Source: Sphaerolaimus hirsutus (lineage: Eukaryota > Nematoda > Chromadorea > Monhysterida > Sphaerolaimidae). Taken from it: a DNA stretch of 64,000 bases. The notes beneath the pieces are model-generated. The model was not told the DNA's origin. It was given only the letters and a program-made list of their open reading frames with translations, and did no database searches. Location of the stretch: positions 8,945,855 through 9,009,854 of the forward strand of contig OZ038455.1 in assembly GCA_964036195.1 (NCBI GenBank). Direction: 5' to 3'. Shown here piece after piece: positions 36,001 through 42,925 of this stretch (position 1 is the first letter of the stretch; every line of letters begins with the position of its first letter). Both the position numbers and the translations under genes were made by a program.

Positions 36001-38063
36001 GGTCTTGTAATTTCAGAATAAGATTGTCCTGGTAATTGTGTTTAATGTCCCCAAAAAACATTTGAAAAATATTAAGTAATTAATGTGTTATTAATTGTAC
36101 ATCAAAAGAGTATCATTTCACGTCAACATTTCACATCAAACATTTCATGTCAGCAACTTTTCACGTCAGCAACATTTCACGTCGCATAAAATGTTGACGT
36201 GAAATGTAAGTTGTCGAATCTTCTCATGTCAGAGTGTGGACGTAAAAAGATGTTTACTGATAAACATTTGATGTCAAAAACATTTCATGTCAAGCTGTTA
36301 TTACAATTTTATGTGTGACGTGAAATGAATGTGTAAAATATATTTTTAAGTGAAATGAATGGTAAAAGTGATTTTTAAGTGTGTATATTATTTATTTTGT
36401 ATTTATTTGTAACTTTTCATGTAACTTTCATGTAAACTAATTAGTGTATGTATGTTTTTTTCGTGATTTCATAGAAATGCACATTCCTGCATCCCGTTCT
36501 GGTGTACATTGGCCGATTTTGATGTCATTCAAGAATGTTGGGGTTTGGGGTCTGGTCTATAACAAATTGTCTTGGTTTGTTTGAATAATCCCCCAGTCCC
36601 GAGATAATGGGGGTCTATAAAAGGGTGGTAATTTTGAATAGCCAATCTGAACATTGACTTTGAAGCTTAATAACTCAGGCTTTTCTAGGCCGATTTGGAT
36701 CGTTCAACACTTAAAAGGATCAGGACAGCCTGCAGATTCAATTTTTGTGGTCGTAGTAGTGATGTCTAAATTCCGTATCCCAATTTGACCCGGTTTTAGA
36801 CATGAAAAAATAATTTTTTTGAACATGCTATCATATAGTGATGGTATGGCGCCACGCCGCTGGCACCATTTGAGAGCACTAAGGGGTGCCACGCCATGGC
36901 CCCATTGGCGCTTGGCACGTTTTTCCTGTGGCGCCATTGATGCCTGGCGCTCTTCTTTCAGATGGCGCCATAGCGCCCTAGGTGCTTGCGCCATTTTCCT
37001 GTGGCGCCCATGGCACCTGGCACGCTGCTTCTGGTGCGCCAACTTTGGACTGCAACAAGATATTGAAATGATTTTCTGGTCAGATTACTTCTTTTCGTCT
37101 ATAGTGTATGATAGAATGTTCAAAAAAACGTCTTTAAAAATTCTTATTATGACTATTCTTCATGTTAAAAAGTGGGTCAGATTGGCATACGGAAAAAAGA
37201 CATCACTAATCCGATTGGGCTGGTTGGGTGTTGCTGGTTCATTTTCTCAAGTGTTGTCTGCTGGCCTGGTGGGGCTCAGCTATCACATACCATATTTCCC
37301 TCGAAATACCCCCAGGGGGTTTATTTTTTCAGAGTGAGAATTTTGAGAGAAAAACGTGAACAATGCAACAATAACCACCATTTATAAGTTTTTACAGCCT
37401 TATAAAAGGATGTAGATGGTATAAACAATGTTCTAACGTAACACAGTAAGTGCTTTGAACGTCTGTTATGCATTTCCCGGACCACAAATTCATAGTGCCC
37501 ATTTTGAGGGGGGTAGTTCGAGGGGGGGGGGTATTTCGAGGAAATACAGTATTTGAACAACGAAATGGGAAGGAGGATCACGCACATATCACTAGATGTA
37601 CTTTTTGTTAATTCAATTTCGTGTGCCTAGGATCACTTTTATCACTTAAAGTCACTGCTAACTGTATGCACTTCATTATACCATTTTCGCCAGGGTTTCG
37701 AGTGAATATACAGGATATCAGTGGGAAGCACGCCGGTGCAATCATGGCATTGGCAAACGGAATTGGTGCCGTCAGCGGCATAATCTGCCCTCTGGTTTGT
37801 TTCCTGAACTGAATTGTGGCTAACGTATTCAATGACGTCAGGTTCAATGATGATTAGGTTTCAAAAAATAGGTACCATATTTTTATTAAGGTTCACATTA
37901 CATAGACTGCCATTTACAAAATACACAGATCACGGAGTCACTGATTTCAAGCGGCGGCGCCGGGTGGCCGCACGTGTTCCAGCTGGCCGCCGGCATCCAC
38001 CTGTCCTGTCTTCTCTTCTACATTGCTTTCGCCTCTGGCAAACTGCAGCATTGGGCGAAATGA
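17988..38063 (+). CDS. SLC17-family vesicular anion transporter (VGLUT/sialin-like), complete
   Basis: SLC17 proteins are 12-helix major-facilitator transporters moving organic anions such as glutamate, sialate or nucleotides, or phosphate, mostly across vesicle and lysosome membranes. Ten exons join in frame to 469 codons including the stop, a normal family length. An acidic N-terminus (D-G-E-D-E-H) is followed by I-P-K-R-W and TM1 with the conserved Arg. A luminal N-A-T glycosylation sequon follows. The signature Y-P-A-M-H-x-I-W-x-x-W-A-P-P-S-E-R-S is in exon 4, and G-F-A-I-S-G spans exons 8-9. Exons 9 and 10 each exist twice (9a/10a at 29894-34242, 9b/10b at 37694-38063), all intact. TM2 and TM4 lack the His and Glu usual in glutamate transporters, so the substrate is uncertain. 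It is transcribed away from the ACC gene. Confidence 0.88.
18243..18345. repeat. Half copy of the CCGTATTTCC MITE
   Basis: TACCGTATTTCCTAGAATG leads into GGGGGTGATTGTTTCAGAG and G-runs with TTTCGAGG. The right end is missing. It lies in SLC17 intron 1. Confidence 0.65.
18539..20171. mobile_element. Mutator-like foldback element with 9-bp TSD
   Basis: The ends GGCTATTTACACAGG and CCTGTGTAAATAGCC are flanked by the exact 9-bp repeat ATAATGCTG (18530-18538, 20172-20180). After removing the nested hAT it is about 700 bp, mostly two long inverted arms meeting near 19815. Long arms and a 9-bp duplication fit a non-autonomous Mutator-like element. It lies in SLC17 intron 1. Confidence 0.85.
18578..19501. 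mobile_element. hAT-type element, GGCGCC arrays, 8-bp TSD
   Basis: The ends TAGTGATGGAAAAGCGCC and GGCGCCATTCCATCACTA are flanked by GTCCCCGG (18570-18577, 19502-19509). Terminal arrays of about 250 bp consist of GGCGCC/AGGCGCCAAG words. The 450-bp middle matches the element at 31861-33608 at roughly three-quarters identity. It is nested in the Mutator-like foldback. Confidence 0.93.
20181..20675. repeat. Nearly 500-bp palindrome
   Basis: The arms start CGATTACAGCTCGGACGTAAA and end TTTACGTCCGAGCTGTAATCG. They stay paired through AGTGGATGATGAT, GGTCTGCAATTTTTCATGGA and CACGGTCACTTCTATTTGATTC. The centre is near 20430. It directly abuts the 9-bp duplication of the Mutator-like element. No clear duplication of its own. 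Confidence 0.85.
20819..20975 (+). CDS. SLC17 exon 2: TM1
   Basis: The exon encodes basic R-C-R-P-R-R-R, I-P-K-R-W, and a hydrophobic helix ending A-M-S-A-R-C-E-F. This matches the family's I-P-x-R-Y and F-x-I-R-C-N. D-E-N-A-T follows, a luminal glycosylation sequon. The acceptor is TTTCAG, starting in phase 2; the donor is GTGACC in phase 0. Confidence 0.82.
21033..21135. repeat. Half copy of the CCGTATTTCCTCG MITE
   Basis: TACCGTATTTCCTCGAAGTA is followed by T/G runs and TTATTATTTTTCCAG. It lies between SLC17 exons 2 and 3. Confidence 0.6.
21288..21385 (+). CDS. SLC17 exon 3: TM2
   Basis: The exon encodes P-L-Q-L-G-L-I-Q-S-L-L-Y-A-G-Y-A-A-T-H-L-P-A-A-F, aligning with the family's V-G-L-I-H-G-S-F-F-W-G-Y and Q-I-P-G-G. 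The acceptor is AACAG (phase 0). Donor GTGCGG at 21386 gives phase 2, as exon 4 requires. The motif is heavily degenerate: His is Gln and P-G-G is P-A-A. Confidence 0.68.
21528..21890. repeat. CTTGAATAACTC subfamily MITE
   Basis: CCCCTTGAATTACTCCCTC and CACTTGAATAACTCAAGCC words end at CTATATACGGCA. It resembles the 11735 copy, including GTGATAGGTGGAAAAGA. Confidence 0.6.
22123..22235. repeat. TTACCTCGAAATACCCC MITE fragment
   Basis: GTTACCTCGAAATACCCCCATGGGGG leads into G-runs with TTATTATTTTGCCAG. It is one end of the TACCTCGA subfamily. Confidence 0.6.
22440..23710 (+). mobile_element. 3-prime remnant of a non-LTR retrotransposon (LINE)
   Basis: A reading frame from 22450 ends in a Cys-His motif C-P-L-C ... 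H-Y-L-G-Q-C like the zinc finger after many LINE reverse transcriptases. A second fragment follows in another frame. The 3-prime end reads GCCGAGTAAACTTTATTTGATTTGATTT, a short-repeat tail typical of several LINE clades. No reverse transcriptase core remains. It lies in SLC17 intron 3. Confidence 0.6.
23795..23910. repeat. G-run MITE fragment
   Basis: GGGGGGTATTTCAAGGGG, TTATTATTTCCCCAG and GATAATTTGAGGTAATATGGTA form one end of the superfamily. Confidence 0.6.
24150..24265 (+). pseudogene. Possible hAT transposase C-terminal remnant
   Basis: In one frame the DNA reads S-T-S-T-V-R-R-F-S-A-A-R-Y-V, resembling the conserved hAT dimerisation block (S-x-x-x-E-R-x-F-S-x-A-G). An in-frame stop lies upstream. 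It is the only transposase-like trace seen for the many hAT MITEs here. Confidence 0.35.
24660..24845. repeat. Tandem repeat, about 45-bp unit, four to five copies
   Basis: The unit reads GGGGCACCAAAATAGCACCAT followed by TTTCATGGAATGGTGCT with drift. It may be an overgrown GGCACC-type hAT array without its ends. Confidence 0.75.
24904..25985. mobile_element. TA-inserted MITE split by a CAGAGTTG hAT element
   Basis: The element runs from CCGTATTTCCTCGAAATACC to GAGGAAATACGG with TA borders. Without the 825-bp nested insertion it is 257 bp and matches the uninterrupted 260-bp relative at 37290-37549 in reverse orientation. Confidence 0.88.
25064..25880. mobile_element. hAT-type element, CAGAGTTG ends, AAGCGTAAGCG arrays
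   Basis: The ends CAGAGTTGTTAAAATACC and CGCTTTCGCAACTCTG are flanked by GTAAAAAC (25056-25063, 25881-25888). The termini are AGCGTAAGCGTAAATAC word arrays. The relative at 37290-37549 carries the undisturbed target. A TATACTCGGCGG inverted-repeat element (25266-25530) sits inside. Confidence 0.92.
26378..26670 (+). CDS. SLC17 exon 4: TM3-TM6
   Basis: Ninety-seven codons encode M-F-G-L-S-V-G, G-L-Q-G-F-M-Y-P-A-M-H-Q-I-W-H-Y-W-A-P-P-S-E-R-S and T-T-A-H-S-G-A-Y-L-G. This is the family signature region. The acceptor is TTGCAG and the donor is GTTGGT; it starts in phase 2 and ends in phase 1. The Glu expected after G-L-V is Gln. Confidence 0.93.
27137..27270 (+). CDS. SLC17 exon 5: TM6 and central cytosolic loop
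   Basis: The exon encodes G-T-L-G-S-L-W-M-V-V-W-L-Y-Y-V, then the loop with L-E-K-E-Y-I-E, equivalent to the family's E-E-R-x-Y-I-E. The acceptor is TCTCAG and the donor is GTTAGT; it starts in phase 1 and ends in phase 0. Confidence 0.88.
27397..27549 (+). CDS. SLC17 exon 6: TM7
   Basis: Fifty-one codons encode T-P-W-T-K-I-L-V-S-L-P-V-W-A-I-V-V and A-R-K-W-T-L-F-L, matching the family's T-P-W-x-K-x-x-T-S-x-P-V-x-A-I and W-T-F-Y. The acceptor is TAACAG and the donor is GTTAGG; both ends are phase 0. Confidence 0.9.
27588..27671. mobile_element. Minimal 84-bp hAT-type element
   Basis: TAGTGATGGAAAAGCGG to TTTTTACATCACTA, almost nothing but the two ends. The flanking octamers GCCTGGAC and GTTGGGAC share five positions. 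It lies in SLC17 intron 6. Confidence 0.7.
27832..27964 (+). CDS. SLC17 exon 7: TM8
   Basis: The exon encodes T-G-L-V-S-S-I-P-H-F-L-M-G-I, G-G-R-L-A-G-R-L and V-R-K-L-M-N, matching the family's G-L-L-S-A-x-P-H and V-R-K-x-M-N. The acceptor is TTTCAG and the donor is GTTGGT; it starts in phase 0 and ends in phase 1. Confidence 0.9.
28328..28441 (+). CDS. SLC17 exon 8: TM9-TM10
   Basis: The exon encodes F-G-T-E-G-L-C-L-L-L and S-V-G-M-S-G-F-A-I-S-G. The acceptor is CCCCAG and the donor is GTGAGC; phases 1 and 1. It can splice in frame to either copy of exon 9. Confidence 0.92.
28535..28597. repeat. Decayed GGCGCC/GGTGCC hAT end
   Basis: It contains GGGCGCCATGG and GGTGCCATTCCATCACTA. The left end is eroded. 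It lies in SLC17 intron 8. Confidence 0.55.
28793..28851. repeat. Perfect hairpin of about 27-bp arms
   Basis: GGGGCCAGATTTAATTCTCC and its exact inverse flank the loop around TACAGATTTGTA. It is adjacent to the repeat shared with 1670-1960. Confidence 0.85.
29505..29820. repeat. T-rich low-complexity tract
   Basis: TTTTATTTTTATTTTATTCTTC words repeat for about 315 bp, with AAAATTCTTTTTACTAAAATTG occurring twice about 160 bp apart. It lies in SLC17 intron 8, just before exon 9a. Confidence 0.85.
29894..29994 (+). CDS. SLC17 exon 9, first copy (9a)
   Basis: The exon encodes F-R-V-N-I-L-D-I-S-G-K-H-A-G-A-I-M and S-N-G-I-G-A-T-G-G-I-I-C-P-L. The acceptor is CTCCAG and the donor is GTTTGT; it starts in phase 1 and ends in phase 0. 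It is near-identical to 9b at 37694, including flanking intron bases, so the two arose by duplication. Confidence 0.9.
31112..31354 (-). other. Unrecognised 80-codon reading frame inside the composite hAT
   Basis: It opens M-R-G-G-S-G-G-L-N-H-I-H-L-G and includes K-R-F-L-E-G-I-Q-T-Q-R-K-W. Composition is protein-like rather than repeat-like, unlike neighbouring frames. It could be a captured host exon or a transposon protein remnant; I recognise no family. Confidence 0.35.
31931..32931. mobile_element. hAT-type element, third nesting level
   Basis: TAGTGATGGAAAAGCGCC to GGCGCTTTTTCCATCACTA is flanked by the exact repeat GCCAGGCG (31923-31930, 32932-32939). The target was itself a GGCGCC array. 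It contains the TA-inserted MITE at 32293-32572. Confidence 0.92.
32293..32572. mobile_element. TA-inserted MITE, fourth nesting level
   Basis: The element runs from CCATATTTCCTCAAATTATCC to CGAGGAAATACGG, TA on both sides, 280 bp. It lies within the hAT at 31931-32931. Confidence 0.85.
34108..34242 (+). CDS. SLC17 exon 10, first copy (10a): TM12 and stop
   Basis: Forty-four codons plus TGA encode I-T-E-S-L-I-S-S-D-G-A-G-W-P and R-V-F-Q-L-A-A-G-I-H-L, ending A-S-G-K-L-Q-H-W-A-K. This matches the family's W-Q-x-V-F and F-A-S-G-x-x-Q-x-W-A. The acceptor is ATACAG. It is separated from 9a by a 4.1-kb intron, of which 3965 bp is one composite transposon. Confidence 0.9.
   Translation: MTESLISSDGAGWPRVFQLAAGIHLSALLFYVAFASGKLQHWAK
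34315..34386 (-). tRNA. tRNA-like sequence, probable pseudogene
   Basis: On the minus strand the D-arm TAGTCTAGTGGTTAGGGC and T-loop GGTTCGATTCC are canonical, and the anticodon-loop region suggests TCT. The acceptor stem has two mismatches and the anticodon stem one. It lies 75 bp past the SLC17 10a stop. Confidence 0.45.
34613..35179. mobile_element. Foldback element, GGGGCCAGTTC ends, AGAGTAAAAATTGG arrays
   Basis: The left arm starts CAGGGGCCAGTTCTGCAAGTG and the right arm ends CACTTGCGGAACTGGCCCCTG. Both arms are roughly 220 bp of AGAGTAAAAATTGGAGAGTAG or the inverse. It is between the two SLC17 3-prime ends. Confidence 0.85.
35310..35540. repeat. Fragments of two MITE families
   Basis: 35310-35385 carries CCAGTTCCAGACCGTGTAAAATG and CATGGAAAATGC of the foldback family. 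35455-35540 carries AGGGTTTATTTTTTCAGAGT and GGGGGTATTTTGAGGGGG of the G-run superfamily. Confidence 0.55.
35541..36756. other. Non-coding stretch with a TTCACGTC word cluster
   Basis: From about 35940 to 36310 the words ACGTGAAATG and CATTTCACGTC recur on both strands more than ten times, suggesting another short-word element without clear ends. The rest is AT-rich and unrecognised. Confidence 0.5.
36757..37208. mobile_element. hAT-like element, TAGTGATGTCTAAATTCCG ends
   Basis: TAGTGATGTCTAAATTCCGTATCCC and TACGGAAAAAAGACATCACTA are inverted. It holds a GGCGCC array with its own TAGTGATGG start at 36836. The 8-bp flanks do not match, so one border is rearranged. Confidence 0.65.
37290..37549. 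mobile_element. TA-inserted MITE, intact 260 bp
   Basis: The element runs from CCATATTTCCCTCGAAATACC to GAGGAAATACAG with TA borders. It is the uninterrupted relative of 24904-25985 and holds the empty target for the CAGAGTTG hAT. Confidence 0.88.
37694..37794 (+). CDS. SLC17 exon 9, second copy (9b)
   Basis: Same length, phases and borders as 9a. It reads N-I-Q-D-I-S and A-N-G-I-G-A-V-S-G-I-I-C-P-L, differing at a handful of residues with no frameshift. The acceptor is CGCCAG and the donor is GTTTGT. Confidence 0.9.
37929..38063 (+). CDS. SLC17 exon 10, second copy (10b): TM12 and stop
   Basis: It encodes the same 44 residues plus stop as 10a with a few substitutions (S-S-G-G-A-G-W-P-H, H-L-S-C-L-L-F-Y-I). 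The acceptor is ACACAG after a compact 134-bp intron. The differences are conservative, so both copies look functional. Confidence 0.9.
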   Translation: MTESLISSGGAGWPHVFQLAAGIHLSCLLFYIAFASGKLQHWAK

Positions 38064-39360
38064 GTTGGAATCGGCCCTGTAGACATGTAAACCCGCTTGA
38101 CAAGTACACTCCTGGAAAATAGTGTTTGTCCCTTCGATTTTTTTTGGTTCAGTGAAGAACAAAACATAAAATATGTGTTACTGAGGGGTGAAACTTATAC
38201 ATAGGAAGGGTCATTATGGTCAAGACCTAGTGGTGTGCAGGGAGGGAGTCATGTGCAGGGAGAACCAAGACCATTATATTTATCAGTTAAACATGTTTTT
38301 TTTTGTTTTAACATTTCCACAAAAGGGACAAAGACTTTTTTTCCATCGGAAATTTGACTTTAGATCACTGTCAAATGAGCAGTAATGCACCCAGAAAGCT
38401 GAAAATCGACATGCGGCATAAAAACACCTTTATCTAAAAGAATTCATCCCATGTATACTCGGCGGACCGCATGCTATGCATATTTCTGAATGAAACGCTC
38501 CATCATGACGTCATCATTAATAAAATAAAAATAATTCCAGCAAAAAAAAGAAGGAAAAAACATTACGGGAAAAAACATTTCTTGTTTGTACGCGACTCCG
38601 CCTTTTTATTTTTAAAAATATTTTTCTGTTTGTGAAAGTGCGTACATAAGTATCCAGCTCGTGCGTTATGGACCAAGACATAAATAATTTTGGGCGCATA
38701 CTTTGCGGTCAGCCGAGTATATACACTGACACGTGTCGCATTTTTGCAGGGGAGGCATTGATTTTTTCCTGATCAGAAGAAAAAGACATTTTCCCAGGAG
38801 TGTAGGTGAAAAATAGCTAAAACACGTACATAACCATGTATAAATAAAGTATTTTTAGCAAAAATTCAGTATTTCTCTTAGGCTTTCTATTAGATATTTA
38901 TCTTTTTAATACAATATTGTACCTACCTCATCATGTGCATTGTTTGTTTTGCATTTGTATTTTGTTGAAAGTTTTGTGTGTGTGAGCTCGTATTTGTCTT
39001 AATCGCCAGCTTGACTCGTATTCCGGTCCCCTGAGCTACCTCCGAAAATACACTACCCAAGACATGTACTTCGATAAAATGTGTTAATGTGTAACTTCAT
39101 GTAAAAATTTCAATGTTTATTTATCAGAAATAACAAATAATTCAATCATAGCAACGATGGAAAACCGTGCGTTAAACTTTCTCGTCGCAGTTTCTGCCAT
39201 GAAACGCTACCCGATGAAATTCACACAATAAACCCAGCGCAGTTGCGCCGAGGTGCGCGCAGCGTGCAATATTCATTTTGTATCAAATTGCATGGCACTG
39301 ATGAGGTCGCACTGGCACTGCGAATGCATGCAGCCGCTGGCGCGTGCAAAGCCCGTCCAG
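38064..39360. other. SLC17 3-prime region, then an inverted-repeat element
   Basis: The first part is the presumed 3-prime UTR of the 9b/10b form. At 38450-38725 the inverted ends TATACTCGGCGGACCGC and GCGGTCAGCCGAGTATATA mark an element also seen at 25266 and 60597. The remainder is unrecognised. Confidence 0.5.
38843..38848 (+). terminator. Candidate poly(A) signal AATAAA
   Basis: AATAAA lies 780 bp past the second SLC17 stop and may end the 9b/10b transcript. Such hexamers are common in AT-rich DNA, so this is only a candidate. Confidence 0.25.
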
Positions 39361-39532
39361 GGGCCAGTCTCAGACCCTGTAAAATGTCAATTGTCATGCA
39401 AAATGTCAAAAGTCATGGAAATAGCCCTGCAAAATGGCAACCGAATTACCATTTTGCAGGGCATTTTACACGACTTTTGACACTTTGCATGACATTTCAC
39501 AGGGCGGTTTACAGGTTCTTTTACCGGGGCAC
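39361..39532. mobile_element. Foldback MITE, GACCCTGTAAAATGTC family
   Basis: The palindrome runs from GGCCAGTCTCAGACCCTG to the mirrored arm ending ACAGGTTCTTTTACCGGGGCACC, with centre GGCAACCGAATTACC. It is inserted into a GC-rich, CpG-rich stretch (about 39170-39770) whose function I cannot identify. Confidence 0.8.
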
Positions 39533-40054
39533 CAGTACGGCGTGTGTCGTTATTTCCGCAACTGCGCAAATGGGAACGAAACGGGCGACTGTTTCGCGTG
39601 TAGAAAATCGCACGCTAGTTTCATTGATGGCGCGCGCGGCAAATATGGTCCCGCTTCAATATGAGGATATACCTTACTCAGCCGCTCAGTTAACTTGTGT
39701 ACTAGCATGATAGTATTGATCGCGCCGTGCCGCGCGCAGCGCATGGCGTAGCGGCTGCTTTCGATTGGAGGTGGGGGGAAGTGTTATCAAAAACTGCATT
39801 TCCCGGCTGCACCACATTGTATTTTTTCTAATGGAAGGGCACCCTTCTATTTTTGACAACTTTTTTCACCTGTCTGTATATTGGGGACTTTGCTTCTATT
39901 GGAGACTGCCCTTCTATTATTTTTGTGCCAAAAGGTCAAAAAGTGTATTGTGCCCTCTATTGGTAACCCACCCTTCTTTTTTTAAGAAGAAATATTGTAT
40001 TCCTTATTCATGCATTCATACGTGGTGGGTTGGAATTATAAACGCCACTATATA

Positions 40055-40498
40055 CCGTATTACCTCGAATTATCCCCCCCCCCTTGAATTAACCCCCCCC
40101 CCCTCGAATTAACCCCCCCTCAAAATGGGCTGGGGAAATAATAAACCCCCCCCCTCGAAATACCCCCCCCCCCTTCGGAATGATGTACGTCATGTACATA
40201 ATAAATACGTCATGTACGCAATGTACATGATGTATATTACTGTTAATTTGCATTGCAGCTACACATAGAGTAGTTTGTGTAGCTATCTACGTTTTTATGT
40301 CCAAATATATCCTGTTTGGACACATTTATTACCTATTTTGGGTACGCAAATGCCTACCATTTACTACGATCCTTACGAAAATCTCTGACGAAATAATAAA
40401 ACCCCCCTCGAATAAACCCCCCCCCTCGAATTAACCCCCCCCTCAAATTTTGCTGGCAAAATAATAAACCCCCATGGGGGTATTTCGAGGTAATACGG
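40055..40498. mobile_element. TA-inserted MITE, CCGTATTACCTCGAATTA subfamily
   Basis: A 444-bp element runs from CCGTATTACCTCGAATTATCC to TTTCGAGGTAATACGG with TA borders. It is closely related to 56470-56904 and shares GATGTACGTCATGTACATAA. Confidence 0.87.
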
Positions 40499-42298
40499 TA
40501 GTAGAGATTGGCATAACACCAATTTCAACTCTGCCATTGCACGGCTCCTACAAATTGCACCAGCACCATGAATCTGTTTCATTATTCTAGGGACCACGTT
40601 TTAGGGTGACTCATTCAGTTGGCTCTGTATACACCCCCTGCTCAAAAATCCTGGCCAGAATATGTCTGAGCTGCACAAATGGACTTTGTCCAATAGATCC
40701 TAATTTTCACATTTTTACCAATGGATAGATGACCACACAAAAGCACACCAAAATATACTACATAGTGCAAGCAAATGGAATGGTTACTTTTTTCATCCAC
40801 ATATTTAAAGGGGAAATGAATTGTTTCAGTGTCATTTTCCACTAAATTGTATATCAGTGTGACTTGAGTTATTACCCCTAATATTGCTGTTAGCAACTGT
40901 GTAAGTTTGAAAAACTGCAATAAGACATCACAAGAAGAGTCGAAAAATGGTGATAAAAAAAATATTATCAAAAATAATCTCAGAAAATGCCTCAAAAATA
41001 AAATTAGATCTCTCTAAGATAAACCATAAAAAAACATAAAAGCAAAAAAAAAAAATTATCAAACATTTTTACAATTCCTAATCCGAAAATCCTGTATTCA
41101 AGTGCAGTATTCCCCAACCCACCTCCAACAACTGACAGTCGCTGCGACGCTCGTCTGTGCACAATGCCGCAGCAAGTGGTTCGCTCCGAGTGTACAAATG
41201 GAATTGGGGCTGAAAGCTGCGTACGCGCTGTTGAAAGCTTCGTGTGGAAATCAAATCTCTAGTCACACACACAACACCACACACATTTTTCTCCATTTTG
41301 CGTCCGTTTTAGGATTATTTTTAAATCGTTTTTTTAACCACTTTTCGTTCACTTTAGAGGGCTTTCATTCATTCATTTCATCGTTCTTGATGCATGTAAT
41401 CACCAGTTTGATGTCGTTGTCTTTGATATTATTTACAAGTTGGACGATCTTATGAGAACTAGGAAGCAATTCTGTAGCAATTTATTCGTCGTTGTCTGCA
41501 AAGGAACTCATTTGATTCTAGGTACTTTCTTTCTGTCGCTATCAGATCAGCAATAAAACGTGCATCTTTGCCCATATTTGCGCTACATAGCTCGCGAAGT
41601 TTCCGGTTTAAATTGCGGTTTTATATACGACACGAATTTTTGCACCTTCCCTATTGCACCAATTCTTACTTTTGATACGTTAAACGATGTTTGGTCAATG
41701 ATTAGCTCGTCAATGATTTTTTGAGGGAAACTATTCAAGTGGGGGAGGGGGGATCATTCAAAGGAGGAATTATTTTTTCGTCAAAACTCTCAAGAATGTC
41801 TCAATAAAATCGTTTCGCGAAATACGCTTCATTCAAAAAATAACATGACATTTCTGTTCACATTGGACAAAACAAGCTGATCATATACTTTAAGGGGAAA
41901 TTATTCAAAGGGGTATTATTTTTCCTCACTCGTCTAAAAGGGGGATTTTTTCAAGGGGATATTATTCAAGCAAATACTGTAATATCTGCTATATTTTCCT
42001 ATCATGTATACATTTTAATTTATGCATGGCGAACATAATTATAGTAGTGTCTACTCTTACTCAAAGGGTACGTAATATCGGACGTAAATATAAATAGGTA
42101 TGTTGGAATATCTAGACCCCTTTTATGTTTAATGCACACAGATGGCTACACCTTCAATATTCACCTTTGCTATTTTTAAGTCTTCCCTTTGACACTTTTT
42201 AAAAACAAAAGTGAATACTTTTACATCGCCTTGAATAAAAATCAAGTTTATTTTGAGTGTTCATCTATATTCGCAGACATTTTTTTGAATTAAGGCTA
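40499..42298. other. No gene supported; one G-run MITE fragment
   Basis: A less AT-rich segment at 41090-41290 has overlapping frames on both strands but no recognisable protein. At 41720-41985 the words GAAACTATTCAAGTGGGGG and TATTATTCAAGCAAATACTG mark the CTTGAATA subfamily. Confidence 0.45.
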
Positions 42299-42750
42299 CC
42301 GTATTTCCTCGAAATACCCCCCGGGGGTGATTGTTTCATAGTGGTCCCGAGAGGGGGGGGGTTAAACGAGGGGGGGTATTTCGAGGGGGGGGGGTTATTG
42401 TTTCACAAGAAAATTTTTTGAAAACCAAGTACGAAATTGTCGTCTGAAACGTACGCAGACGTCGAAAAATGCAACAAAAACCGCCATTTATAAGGTTCTG
42501 TAGACTAATATTAGTATGTAGATGGTATGTACACTGTTCTAACGTGACACCGACAGTGTTTTAACGTGTGTTCTGCAGTACACTGAGCACAAACTACAGT
42601 TATTGTCATGTACGTTCCCTTTACACTCAATTTGGGGGGGGGTATTTCGAGGGGGGGGGTGATTGTTTCATAGTGGTCTCGAGAGGGGGGGGGTCAAACG
42701 AGGGGGGGGGGGGGTATTTCAAGGGGGGGGGGTATTTCGAGGAAATACGG
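42299..42750. mobile_element. TA-inserted MITE, near-identical to 16922-17363
   Basis: CCGTATTTCCTCGAAATACC to GAGGAAATACGG, TA borders, 452 bp. The high similarity to the 16922 copy suggests recent mobility. Length differs mainly in the G-runs. Confidence 0.92.
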
Positions 42751-42925
42751 TACCTACCTATATTTATTGGTCCATCGCAAAAGTTTTTGCCGGTTCCGTA
42801 TCGTCTCGTATTGGATTGTCCTACACTATCACTTGGGTTTTAGCTGGTGTATGTAAGTTTGAATTTATTCAATCTTAATTTTACCATGAAATTGATTACG
42901 TAAAAGTGGATCTAGTACTAATATA

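Noticed and set aside
36819..37337. A 172-codon plus-strand frame
   Set aside because: Most of it reads through a GGCGCC/GGTGCC array and a MITE boundary; no protein family match.
41078..41455. Overlapping frames on both strands (72 and 117 codons)
   Set aside because: No recognisable domain, no splice context and no partner exons nearby.
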